Shown piece by piece: positions 43,613 to 51,379 of a stretch of 64,000 nt of DNA. Location of the stretch: assembly GCF_026240015.1 (NCBI RefSeq), contig NZ_JAPIUX010000001.1:690485-754484 (forward strand), in the 5' to 3' direction. Both the position numbers and the translations under genes were made by a program. Below the pieces are notes generated by a model. That model was not told the origin of the DNA, made no database searches, and was given only the letters and a program-made list of their open reading frames with translations. Each line of letters starts with the position of its first letter. The stretch's first letter is position 1. The stretch comes from Acetobacter farinalis (GTDB taxonomy: Bacteria > Pseudomonadota > Alphaproteobacteria > Acetobacterales > Acetobacteraceae).

Positions 43613-45340
43613 TTAAGCCGCCGCCGCTGTAGCCAGACCACCAGACAGACGCCAGATACGGTCCAGTGATTCCACGCCTGTCAGGCGATGTGCAATCAGA
43701 ATAACCGTGCGGCCTTTTGTGACGTTATTGAGTGTGCGGAGAAAATCCTGTTCTGTCTGAGCATCCAGCCCTGTCGCCGGTTCATCCAGAATAAGGATGG
43801 GGGCCTGTGTCAGCAGGGTCCGGGCCAGCGCAATACGCCGCCCCTGCCCGCCGGACAGCTTGATCCCGCCCTCACCCAGCCATGTATCCAGCCCATCAGG
43901 CAGAGTGCGCACGACATCCGCCACGGCGGCCTCTTCCAGCGCAGTCCACAAATCCTCTTCCGTGGCATCGGGGCGGCCGAGCAGGAGATTGGCACGAATG
44001 GTGTCATCAAACAGGTGTGTGGCCTGAGAGAGCCAGGCAATCCGCCGACGCAGAGAGGCCGCACGGATATGGCTGATCTCTTCGCCTCCTAGCGTGATGC
44101 TTCCGGCTTCCGGTGCGGCTGCCTTGAGCAGAAGTGCGGCCAGACTGGATTTGCCAACACCAGACGGACCAAGAATGGCAACGCGTGCGCCTTGGGGAAT
44201 ATCCAGCGTCAGCCCATCGAACACCAGAGGGCGGTCCGGAGCCCAGCGGAATTTGACATCTTCAAGATGGATATGTGTGTCTTCCGGCGCATCTGTCTGA
44301 GTGCTGGCCTGCACTGTCTCCGGCGTGCTGGCGGCAACTTCGACCACCCGTCGTGCGGCAGCCCCCATAGCTCCGCTTTGAAGCCCGGCGCGGGTGAGTG
44401 CTGCGGCACTTTCGAAAGAGGCGACTGTAAGAAACAGGATGCCAACTGCCGCAAGCGGCGACACATGCAGCGAAAATACCCCGATAGCGGCAAGCAGCAC
44501 CAGAAACACAGCCACCTGACCGCATAAAAACGCAGAGGCATTGGCATAGGCCGCCCGGCGGGCCAGCCGCATCTGTCCGGCGAGTAGTGAGGCATCGTCT
44601 GCCTGAACGTGCGCAAGAATGCGCCCTTCGGCACCGAAGGCGCGAATTTCCCGCAGCCCGCCGACCAGATCAAGAACGCCAATCCTCAGGGATGCGAGAT
44701 TTTTGCCAAGACGTTCCCCCTCAGCCCGACCGGAGCGGGCAATCAGATAAGGCACCAGAAACGCAGAGCAGGCGAAAAGCAGCCCGACCACCCCGGCAAG
44801 CGCCACACTCTGCTGCCCAAGCTGGAGGACCAGAATAGGCAGAGTCAGGCAGGCGCATGCAAAGGGAATGAGAATGCGCAGATACAGGCCATCCAGCGTG
44901 CCGATGTCCGACACCAGACGGGAAAGCATGTCCCCCGCCCGCCGGAAGCCAAGCCCCGCCGCGGCCCCCTGCGCCAGAGAATGGAAAAACCACACCCGCA
45001 GGTCTGCCAGAGCGCGGAACATGGCGTCATGCGCAAAAAGGCGCTCTGCATAGCGCAGGATAATGCGGCCTCCCCCCACCCAGCGTAACAGGGCGGTGGT
45101 AATCACCACTTCTCCCAGCACACTGCTGGCCAGCCGGAGGCCGGATGCCTGCATCAGCACAAGCCCGAGGCCAAGCGCCATCAGCGCCAGCATGATGCCC
45201 GTGATCAACCGGGCAGCCTGCTTCTGCCAGAGTGCGAGAATACGCAAAATGGCCTGACAATCCGTCAGAGCAGGCACCGCGCTGGCGGGCGCTCCGGCTC
45301 GTGCGTGTGTGGTGCGCGTATGCTGATCCGGATTGCTCAT
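43613..45340 (-). CDS. cydC: Heterodimeric ABC exporter subunit CydC (cysteine/glutathione exporter for cytochrome bd assembly)
   Basis: Half-transporter that with CydD exports cysteine or glutathione to the periplasm, needed for cytochrome bd maturation. It is 575 residues from the ATG at 45340, one base after the cydD stop; a longer frame upstream is only a shadow of cydD. Six membrane helices occupy about 30-320. The ATPase domain has Walker A GPSGVGKSS, signature LSGGQGRR and Walker B ILILDEPATGLD. The stretch RWVGGGRIILRYAERLFAHDAMFR is typical of CydC. No cydAB genes are present in the window. Confidence 0.92.
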   Translation of the reverse strand: MSNPDQHTRTTHARAGAPASAVPALTDCQAILRILALWQKQAARLITGIMLALMALGLGLVLMQASGLRLASSVLGEVVITTALLRWVGGGRIILRYAERLFAHDAMFRALADLRVWFFHSLAQGAAAGLGFRRAGDMLSRLVSDIGTLDGLYLRILIPFACACLTLPILVLQLGQQSVALAGVVGLLFACSAFLVPYLIARSGRAEGERLGKNLASLRIGVLDLVGGLREIRAFGAEGRILAHVQADDASLLAGQMRLARRAAYANASAFLCGQVAVFLVLLAAIGVFSLHVSPLAAVGILFLTVASFESAAALTRAGLQSGAMGAAARRVVEVAASTPETVQASTQTDAPEDTHIHLEDVKFRWAPDRPLVFDGLTLDIPQGARVAILGPSGVGKSSLAALLLKAAAPEAGSITLGGEEISHIRAASLRRRIAWLSQATHLFDDTIRANLLLGRPDATEEDLWTALEEAAVADVVRTLPDGLDTWLGEGGIKLSGGQGRRIALARTLLTQAPILILDEPATGLDAQTEQDFLRTLNNVTKGRTVILIAHRLTGVESLDRIWRLSGGLATAAAA

Positions 45341-45341
45341 T

Positions 45342-47063
45342 TCAGGCCACTCCCTGCCGCGCCACAACGCATCCGGACTGAAGGTCCACGCGGCGACCGT
45401 TAAACATATGCGCAGCGGCGGAATGGGTGGCGAGAACAACAGTCCTGCGCAACGCCAGACGCTGCAGGCTTTCAAAAACACTTTTCTCGGTGGCCGGGTC
45501 GAGATGCGCGGTGGGTTCATCCAGCAGCAGGATGGGAGCATTTTTCAGGTAGGCGCGAGCAATGGCAATGCGCTGTGCCTGCCCGCCGGAAAGCCCGAAG
45601 CCCCCTTCTCCAATCCGTGTTTCAAGCCCTTCGGGGAGAGAGGGCAGAAACTGGTCCACTGCCGCGGCTTTCACCGCGGCCATCAGATCGTCTTCATCCG
45701 CGTCCGGCCGGGCAAAGAGGATGTTATCCTTCAGGGTGCCGGCAAACAGGACTGGCTTCTGCCCGATCCATGAGACCATGCGGGAGAGCGCATCAGGAAC
45801 AATGCTCTCCAGCGGTGCGCCATTCAGCCGCACGCTTCCGCTGTCCGGCTGAATGAAGCCGAGCAGAAGTTCCATGATGGTTGATTTACCAGAGCCGGAC
45901 GGGCCCGCCAGAATCACGGTCTCTCCCGCCGGAACGGTAAAGCTGATATGGTCCAGCGCCGGGCCACGGGCCGGGTCCCAGGTGAAGCACACATCTTCGA
46001 GAGAAATGGTTACGCCAGATGCGTTGACCGTGCGTGCGCCTTCCGGCGAGGGCCGCGGCGCGGGGGCCGGGAGATCCAGAATGGCGGTGGCCGCCCCCTG
46101 TGCGTGGGCGCGGTCCTGATATGCCAGCGCCATGCTGCGGAGGGGGGCAAAAAATTCCGGCACAACCAGCAGGACAAACAGCCCGCCAGTTAGTGTTGCG
46201 GCAAGGGCCGGAGAGGCCCCGCCTGAAAGCAGCGCCATGGCCTGCCGGGCGTCCGTGATGGCGATGACCACCAGAGCCAGCACCATGGCGCAATCAATGG
46301 AGGCGGAAGAGAGGAATGCAACACGCAGCACCTTCATGGTGCGCTGGCGCAGTTCATCCGCCGCCTGCCCCAGCCTCTGTGTTTCTTCATCAGCGCGGCC
46401 AGCCAGCACAATGGTGGCAATACCTTTCACGCGATCCAGAAAGCGCGCCTGAAGGCGTGTCATGGCCAGAAACTGGTTCCGTGAGGCCACGGCCGCGCCG
46501 ATACCGAAAACAGCCTGCCCGAAGGGCACAGCAGCGCCACATAACCCGAGGATCAATGCGGCATGTGGCTGTACGAAGCAGACCGGCACCAGAATGAGGA
46601 GCGGGGCCGCGAACCAGAGAATGGATGCAGGCACCCACCGGGCAAAAAAGCCATCCAGCGCTTCCACACGGTCCACCGCGATGGTTGTCAGCTCGCCACT
46701 ATGCGTTTTCCGCAAAAGGGCCGGGCCGCCGGTCAGAATGGATGCCAGGACTTCGCCCCGGAGCCTGCGCCGGGCATTGATTCCGGCTTTCGCGGCAGCG
46801 GTATCACTCAGCGCCATAATTAAGGCACGAACGAACGCTAGCCCGGCAAAGGCAAACACAGGCCACAGGTCATGGGGATGCGCACCGGCCCCTGAGACAA
46901 AGCCGATCAGCCCCTGCCCCAGAACGGTTGCCACACACCATGCCTGCCCAACACCAAGAAGACTGGACAGCAGCCCGAAAATTATAACCGGCCGTGCCGC
47001 CTGACGCCCCAGACGCGACTGTGTCCGCGTCCAGCCGCGTATCGCTGCTTTGTCACCACTCAT
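45342..47063 (-). CDS. cydD: Heterodimeric ABC exporter subunit CydD
   Basis: Partner of CydC. It is 573 residues from the ATG at 47063. No Shine-Dalgarno sequence is evident there, and the frame stays open 13 codons upstream, so the start is tentative. The membrane domain (about 20-320) includes RNQFLAMTRLQARFLDRVKGI and RTMKVLRVAFLSSASID, close to E. coli CydD. The ATPase domain has GPSGSGKST, LSGGQAQR and ILLLDEPTAHLD. It is first in the cydDC pair. Confidence 0.92.
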   Translation of the reverse strand: MSGDKAAIRGWTRTQSRLGRQAARPVIIFGLLSSLLGVGQAWCVATVLGQGLIGFVSGAGAHPHDLWPVFAFAGLAFVRALIMALSDTAAAKAGINARRRLRGEVLASILTGGPALLRKTHSGELTTIAVDRVEALDGFFARWVPASILWFAAPLLILVPVCFVQPHAALILGLCGAAVPFGQAVFGIGAAVASRNQFLAMTRLQARFLDRVKGIATIVLAGRADEETQRLGQAADELRQRTMKVLRVAFLSSASIDCAMVLALVVIAITDARQAMALLSGGASPALAATLTGGLFVLLVVPEFFAPLRSMALAYQDRAHAQGAATAILDLPAPAPRPSPEGARTVNASGVTISLEDVCFTWDPARGPALDHISFTVPAGETVILAGPSGSGKSTIMELLLGFIQPDSGSVRLNGAPLESIVPDALSRMVSWIGQKPVLFAGTLKDNILFARPDADEDDLMAAVKAAAVDQFLPSLPEGLETRIGEGGFGLSGGQAQRIAIARAYLKNAPILLLDEPTAHLDPATEKSVFESLQRLALRRTVVLATHSAAAHMFNGRRVDLQSGCVVARQGVA

Positions 47064-47193
47064 AGGAAGGCATTTATACCGGACAGCGAGGGACGCAAAC
47101 ACTTAAGGATGCCTTTCCCGACTGCTAAGAAAGCATAGCCCCCCTGCCCGCGCGTTTGCCGGCCCTGTTTTTTGCTCTTCAAAGAGCGTTTCT

Positions 47194-48930
47194 TCACTCT
47201 CTGATCAGCGGAAAGACAAATCTGTAGACTGTTCCGTTCTCCCCGCTGCGAAAGAGTTCCGCGTTGAGCTGGCGGGCAAAACCGCGGATCAGTTTGCGGC
47301 CGATCCCACGCTGTTCTTCCGGGACCTCTTCATCAAACCGGCATCCGATTCCATCATCCGCGATTGTCAGGGTGACAATATCGTCCACCAGACGCAGGGC
47401 GACGGAAATGGTCCCCTTCCTGCAGGCCGGGAAGGCATATTTGATGGAGTTGGTGACAAGTTCGGTCATGATCAGGGCCAGAGGGACGGCCTGATCCGGG
47501 TTCATGCGGAAATCATCCGACTCAATTTTCAGTGTAATCCGGCCGGTTTCGCCTTCTCCGGCAACATGCAGGGTCTGTTCACACAGTTCCCTGAGAAAGG
47601 CGGCCATATCCAGACTATCCAGCCTGTCTTCCGAATAGAGCGTGCGGTGCAAGGTCGCCAGAGCCCGCACGCGGTCACGCGCCATGACAAATTCAGCCCG
47701 CACGTCAGGATGAGAAATGCGGCTTGCCTGCAGATTCAGCAATGACGCGACAATCTGAAGATTGTTTTTCACCCGATGATGAATTTCACGCATCAGCAGT
47801 TCCTGATGCGCCATGGCCTTGTTCAGACGCGCCTCATGCCGGGTCAGGCGGCGTGTGGCACGGGTAAAGGCCTGCCCGAGCCGTTGCAGTTCCAGAGGCA
47901 TGGAGCGGGTGATGCGGGCATCGAACACGCCTTCCATCTGCCATTTCTGCACAGAATAGGTCAGCCGCCGCAAAGGCCAGACCAGAACAATATTGGCTGC
48001 CAGCGTCACCCCGATCAGCCCTGCGACAAGAAGGAGCATCAACGCCGAGATTTCCAGTACCATCGTATGGAGTGCATCCGCCTCTCGCGGCGTTCTCTGG
48101 GTGGCCACCAGAATATCGGCTCCACCGGCAATGGCGCCCAGCGCGTAGCCTCCCTCACCGGTTGGGATGGAGACAACCGAGCCCTCACTGGCTTCAAGCT
48201 TTCTCTGCAACTGATGCACAACGCTGGCGGGTGGTGGAACCCAGTGGCAATCCGTACAGACGGAGGAGAGGGTTCCGTCCTGATTGATCAGCCAGGCCTT
48301 GAGCGGGTTGCTCTCATCAGAAAAGGCCTGCCACCCGGCACTGTTCGTCAGATAGGCGGCTTTTCTGGAAAGTTGCAGAACACCCACCAGATAGCCGCGT
48401 GTTTCCGGAATGGAGAGGAAAATGGCCGGAACCGTGATGCGCAGGAATGTTCCTTTTGAATCCGGGTTTCCGTCTTCCTGAACCGCTTCAAGCAACGTGC
48501 CCTGAAAAGAGGGCCGAGGCGCAGTGGTGCCAATCTCGTTGCAGTTGCTGCCGGGGGGTGTCACCGTTTGGATAAGCTGCCCGTCACTGTCCAGAATGGC
48601 CAGAAAGCAATAGCGCTGGCCGCTCATGGTTTCAGCCAGACGAAGCGCGTGGCCTATCTGCTCCGGTGTGAGCCCCATCCCCCCGATTGTTTCCAGCGCA
48701 CTGCGCAGCCGGTCCGTATCATGGCGAAACTGAAGGTCCAGCCGCGTGATGGCTGTTGCGGCACGCCGCGCACTGCCAACCATCAGTTCATCGTAATTGT
48801 GGAGTGCGAGAACAGCGCTGATTGCCAGAACGGGCACACCCGAAAGGCAGATCAGGACACGCATCCGTGCGCTGGTGGTGGCAAAAATATGCCCCAGTCC
48901 AGACATCAGCAAGAGGAGGATATGGCGCAT
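47194..48930 (-). CDS. Membrane sensor histidine kinase of HisKA_2/HWE type (general stress response)
   Basis: Probably the kinase that controls PhyR. It is 578 residues from the ATG at 48930; the frame opens further to a TTG overlapping nepR. Transmembrane helices lie at about 24-44 and 294-319, enclosing a 250-residue periplasmic sensor with a pair of close cysteines (CTDC at 225-228). A HAMP-like linker follows, then the phosphoacceptor REIHHRVKNN (H384/H385) typical of HisKA_2 rather than classical HisKA. The ATPase domain has ELVTNSIKYAFP, IADDGIGCR and RGIGRKLIRGF. Its place beside nepR, sigma genes and phyR suggests a PhyK role. Confidence 0.87.
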   Translation of the reverse strand: MRHILLLLMSGLGHIFATTSARMRVLICLSGVPVLAISAVLALHNYDELMVGSARRAATAITRLDLQFRHDTDRLRSALETIGGMGLTPEQIGHALRLAETMSGQRYCFLAILDSDGQLIQTVTPPGSNCNEIGTTAPRPSFQGTLLEAVQEDGNPDSKGTFLRITVPAIFLSIPETRGYLVGVLQLSRKAAYLTNSAGWQAFSDESNPLKAWLINQDGTLSSVCTDCHWVPPPASVVHQLQRKLEASEGSVVSIPTGEGGYALGAIAGGADILVATQRTPREADALHTMVLEISALMLLLVAGLIGVTLAANIVLVWPLRRLTYSVQKWQMEGVFDARITRSMPLELQRLGQAFTRATRRLTRHEARLNKAMAHQELLMREIHHRVKNNLQIVASLLNLQASRISHPDVRAEFVMARDRVRALATLHRTLYSEDRLDSLDMAAFLRELCEQTLHVAGEGETGRITLKIESDDFRMNPDQAVPLALIMTELVTNSIKYAFPACRKGTISVALRLVDDIVTLTIADDGIGCRFDEEVPEEQRGIGRKLIRGFARQLNAELFRSGENGTVYRFVFPLIRE

Positions 48931-48970
48931 CGAGCGCCAGCGCCGTCTCTCCCTTCCGCGTGAACGGCCC

Positions 48971-49255
48971 CTATTCTCCTCGATCTTCTTCAATCAGCCT
49001 CAGCAACTCTTCGGGGATAGGCTCATTGGCCACGTCATCAAAAAGCTGATGCAGTCCGCGTTTTAGCCAGAGATCAAAGGCCTGATCGGAGGGTTTCTCC
49101 GGTTTCTGCCGTGGCTTTTTATCCATGGTCTTGTCCATCTGGGGGTGCTGCAGCACCTGGCCTGATGGAAAGGTCATATCGTCTGCGTGAATCGTCATCT
49201 GACATGCCCGGGTCCGCTCAGTCTCTTCCGCCTCTGCCGGTGAGCCAAAGCTCAC
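48971..49255 (-). CDS. nepR: Anti-sigma factor NepR
   Basis: Small anti-sigma factor of the alphaproteobacterial general stress response. It binds EcfG in unstressed cells and is sequestered by phosphorylated PhyR. It is 94 residues, with a GTG start at 49255 and AAGGAG just before it. The conserved NepR core occupies residues about 58-90 (DLWLKRGLHQLFDDVANEPIP), followed by EELLRLIEED. The N-terminal half is variable. It lies 12 bases after an ECF sigma gene. Confidence 0.93.
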   Translation of the reverse strand: MSFGSPAEAEETERTRACQMTIHADDMTFPSGQVLQHPQMDKTMDKKPRQKPEKPSDQAFDLWLKRGLHQLFDDVANEPIPEELLRLIEEDRGE

Positions 49256-49267
49256 CCACTCCTTGTT

Positions 49268-49840
49268 TCAGACCGCCCTGGATGCGCCCTGACTGCCATG
49301 CGGGCTGAGCTTCCGGCGCAGTGTGGTGGCCTGCGTCTTCAAGCGTTCCGTTCCAACATGTTCTTCGCCAGTCATCCAGGCTTCAAGCTGCCTTCTTGCC
49401 CGGAATACACGACTTTTGGCCGTTCCAACAGCGCATCCGGCAACATCGGCCAGTTCCTGATAACTCATTCCTTCAAGCACACCCAGAACCAGAGCTTCCC
49501 GCTGGTCGTCTGGCAGGCGTGCAAGGGCTGCATCCAGATCTTTCAGGACAATGCGGTCTTCATGCGGTGCATTTGTGGCGAGAAAAGAGGGGGCTATATC
49601 ATCAATATCCGTGGTGTCCCGCTTTTTCCGCAAATCGGAAATAAAACGGTTCCGCAGAATGCGGTGCATCCACGCTGCAAAGTTTGTTCCGGGCGCGAAG
49701 GTGTTCTGGGCGGCAAGGGCATTGCAGACGGCATCCTGCACTAGATCTTCCGCCGCAGCCCGATTGCGGGTGAGCGCAAGAGCCTGAACACGCAGCTTGG
49801 GGAGAATCCCTATGACCTGATCGTGGAAGGAGGTTGTCAT
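49268..49840 (-). CDS. ecfG: ECF sigma factor, EcfG-like (nepR-proximal)
   Basis: RNA polymerase sigma factor of the EcfG type, the output of the PhyR-NepR switch. It is 190 residues from the ATG at 49840 (GGAG nine bases upstream). The sigma-2 region has RNRAAAEDLVQDAVCNAL and the typical FAPGTNFAAWMHRILRNRFISDLRK. Sigma-4 is LPDDQREALVLGVLEGMSYQELADVAGCAVGTAKSRVFRAR. It is directly followed by nepR, which favours this copy as the NepR target. A second sigma gene lies 112 bases upstream. Confidence 0.88.
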   Translation of the reverse strand: MTTSFHDQVIGILPKLRVQALALTRNRAAAEDLVQDAVCNALAAQNTFAPGTNFAAWMHRILRNRFISDLRKKRDTTDIDDIAPSFLATNAPHEDRIVLKDLDAALARLPDDQREALVLGVLEGMSYQELADVAGCAVGTAKSRVFRARRQLEAWMTGEEHVGTERLKTQATTLRRKLSPHGSQGASRAV

Positions 49841-49952
49841 GATCGTGTTCTCCGCTTCTGTTGCCTTAAATCGTGCCCTATCAATGAAGGGGAGAAGAAG
49901 AAGGTTACATCCGGTTTCAAAATTGCCGTTCACTTAAATGTGATTGCCGTCT

Positions 49953-50528
49953 TTACGGCGTATTCCCGCCCTGATTTTCGGTCAGGGTCTGCAGTCTTAC
50001 GCGTGCGCGAGAGACACGGGCCTTCATGGTGCCAACCGTGACGCCGCAGATCATGGCGGCGTCTTCATATGTCATTTCCTGTGCGCCAATCAGCACCAGG
50101 GCCTCCCTCAGCAGTGGAGAGAGCTGCCACAGAAAGTGGTCCAGTTCCTGAATGGCGGCTCTCTCTACCGCCGCGGACTGGCTCTGCGCCACACGGTCCG
50201 GGCTTGCCGCATAATCGCTCAGCACGGCCCGCTCCCGGTTGCTGCGGCGGGCCTGCTCCAGAAAGAAATTACGCAAAATTGAAAAAAGCCAGGCCTTCAG
50301 GTTGGTGCCCGGTGCGAACTGCCCAGCCTTGCTTAACGCACGCACAACGGTTTCCTGCACCAGGTCATCCGCCAGGGTGGTGTCTCTCGCCAGAAAACGG
50401 GAAAATGCGCGCAGGGCGGGTATCAACGCCAACAGATCTGTGCGGGAGAAGGATGCCGTGGCAACATTGGCAGAATGTTGTCGGTCTTGAATCAGAACAC
50501 TTCCCCTTTCCTGCAAACAATGACACAT
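49953..50528 (-). CDS. Second EcfG-like ECF sigma factor
   Basis: A sigma factor of 191 residues, divergent from phyR. The sigma-2 region is FLARDTTLADDLVQETVVRAL and GTNLKAWLFSILRNFFLEQARR, and sigma-4 is LREALVLIGAQEMTYEDAAMICGVTVGTMKARVSRARVRL; both closely resemble EcfG. The start is uncertain. The ATG at 50528 has no clear ribosome site, while AGGAAAGGGG lies just inside the frame before a CTG/ATT pair. Whether NepR binds it is unknown. Confidence 0.85.
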   Translation of the reverse strand: MCHCLQERGSVLIQDRQHSANVATASFSRTDLLALIPALRAFSRFLARDTTLADDLVQETVVRALSKAGQFAPGTNLKAWLFSILRNFFLEQARRSNRERAVLSDYAASPDRVAQSQSAAVERAAIQELDHFLWQLSPLLREALVLIGAQEMTYEDAAMICGVTVGTMKARVSRARVRLQTLTENQGGNTP

Positions 50529-50584
50529 GTCATCGTTACGGACGTGCTTAATTTAAGCCACACTCCACGCGAAGGAGCCTTGTC

Positions 50585-51337
50585 ATGCCAGAGTCGCTGC
50601 GCAGCGCTTTAATTCAGGCGTTACCCTACGGTAGGCGTTACGCCCGCGCTCTGACAGGGAGCCAGCCCCGTGGAGATCTTCTTGTGGCGGAAAGCCTGCG
50701 GACTCTTACCACAAGCCAGCATACGGATAACCTTCCTTCTCTTTGCAGGCTTTATCAGGCCATTTCCAGACATTTCGCGGCACAGCAGGAGCATGACACC
50801 CCCGAGCATGGGCTCTCCACTATTCAGCGCCAGCTTCTCCTTCTCACGACCCTGGAAGAGGTTTCTCTGGAGACGGCGGCCAGAATAGTCGGTCTTGCCG
50901 CCAAGGACGCATCTGCAGATCTTGAAGCCGCCTATGCCTATCTGAAAACCGGCGTTCAGACATCCGTCCTGATTATTGAGGACGAACCGATTATTGCCAT
51001 GGATATTGAAGAACTGGTCCTGCAGTGTGGCCATAAGGTGGCAGGGGTCGCCCATACGCAGGCCGATGCGATCCGTCTGGCGCAGGAAACGCGCCCCGGG
51101 CTGATTCTGGCGGACATCAATCTTGGGGCTGGGGGCGATGGCATGCGTGCCGTGGCGGAAATCACCAAAACTCTTTCCGTGCCGGTTATTTACGTTACGG
51201 CGTATCCTGAAAGATTGCTGACAGGCGAGACATCCGAGCCCAGCTTCGTCATCACCAAGCCGTTTGAGCCTCTCACACTTGCTGTCGCGACGTATCAGGC
51301 TGTCAGTAACCGCACAATGGCACGCTCAGGTCCGTAA
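50585..51337 (+). CDS. phyR: General stress response regulator PhyR
   Basis: Anti-anti-sigma response regulator. It is 250 residues. The N-terminal half (about 1-120) is a sigma-factor-like domain that mimics EcfG and captures NepR. The C-terminal receiver (126-245) has IIEDEPIIAMDIEEL, the phosphoacceptor aspartate at about 177 in LILADINLG, and the lysine in VITKPFEP. It starts at the ATG at 50585 with AAGGAG seven bases upstream. It is divergent from the second sigma gene, 56 bases apart. Confidence 0.94.
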   Translation: MPESLRSALIQALPYGRRYARALTGSQPRGDLLVAESLRTLTTSQHTDNLPSLCRLYQAISRHFAAQQEHDTPEHGLSTIQRQLLLLTTLEEVSLETAARIVGLAAKDASADLEAAYAYLKTGVQTSVLIIEDEPIIAMDIEELVLQCGHKVAGVAHTQADAIRLAQETRPGLILADINLGAGGDGMRAVAEITKTLSVPVIYVTAYPERLLTGETSEPSFVITKPFEPLTLAVATYQAVSNRTMARSGP

Positions 51338-51379
51338 AAGCCTCTTGCGTCAGCGGTCACTCTGCCACAGAAACAGGGC

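Noticed and set aside
43613..45541. A longer cydC starting 67 codons upstream
   Set aside because: The extra part overlaps the end of cydD in another frame, and its translation is not transporter-like. The ATG at 45340 fits the family start and the operon spacing.
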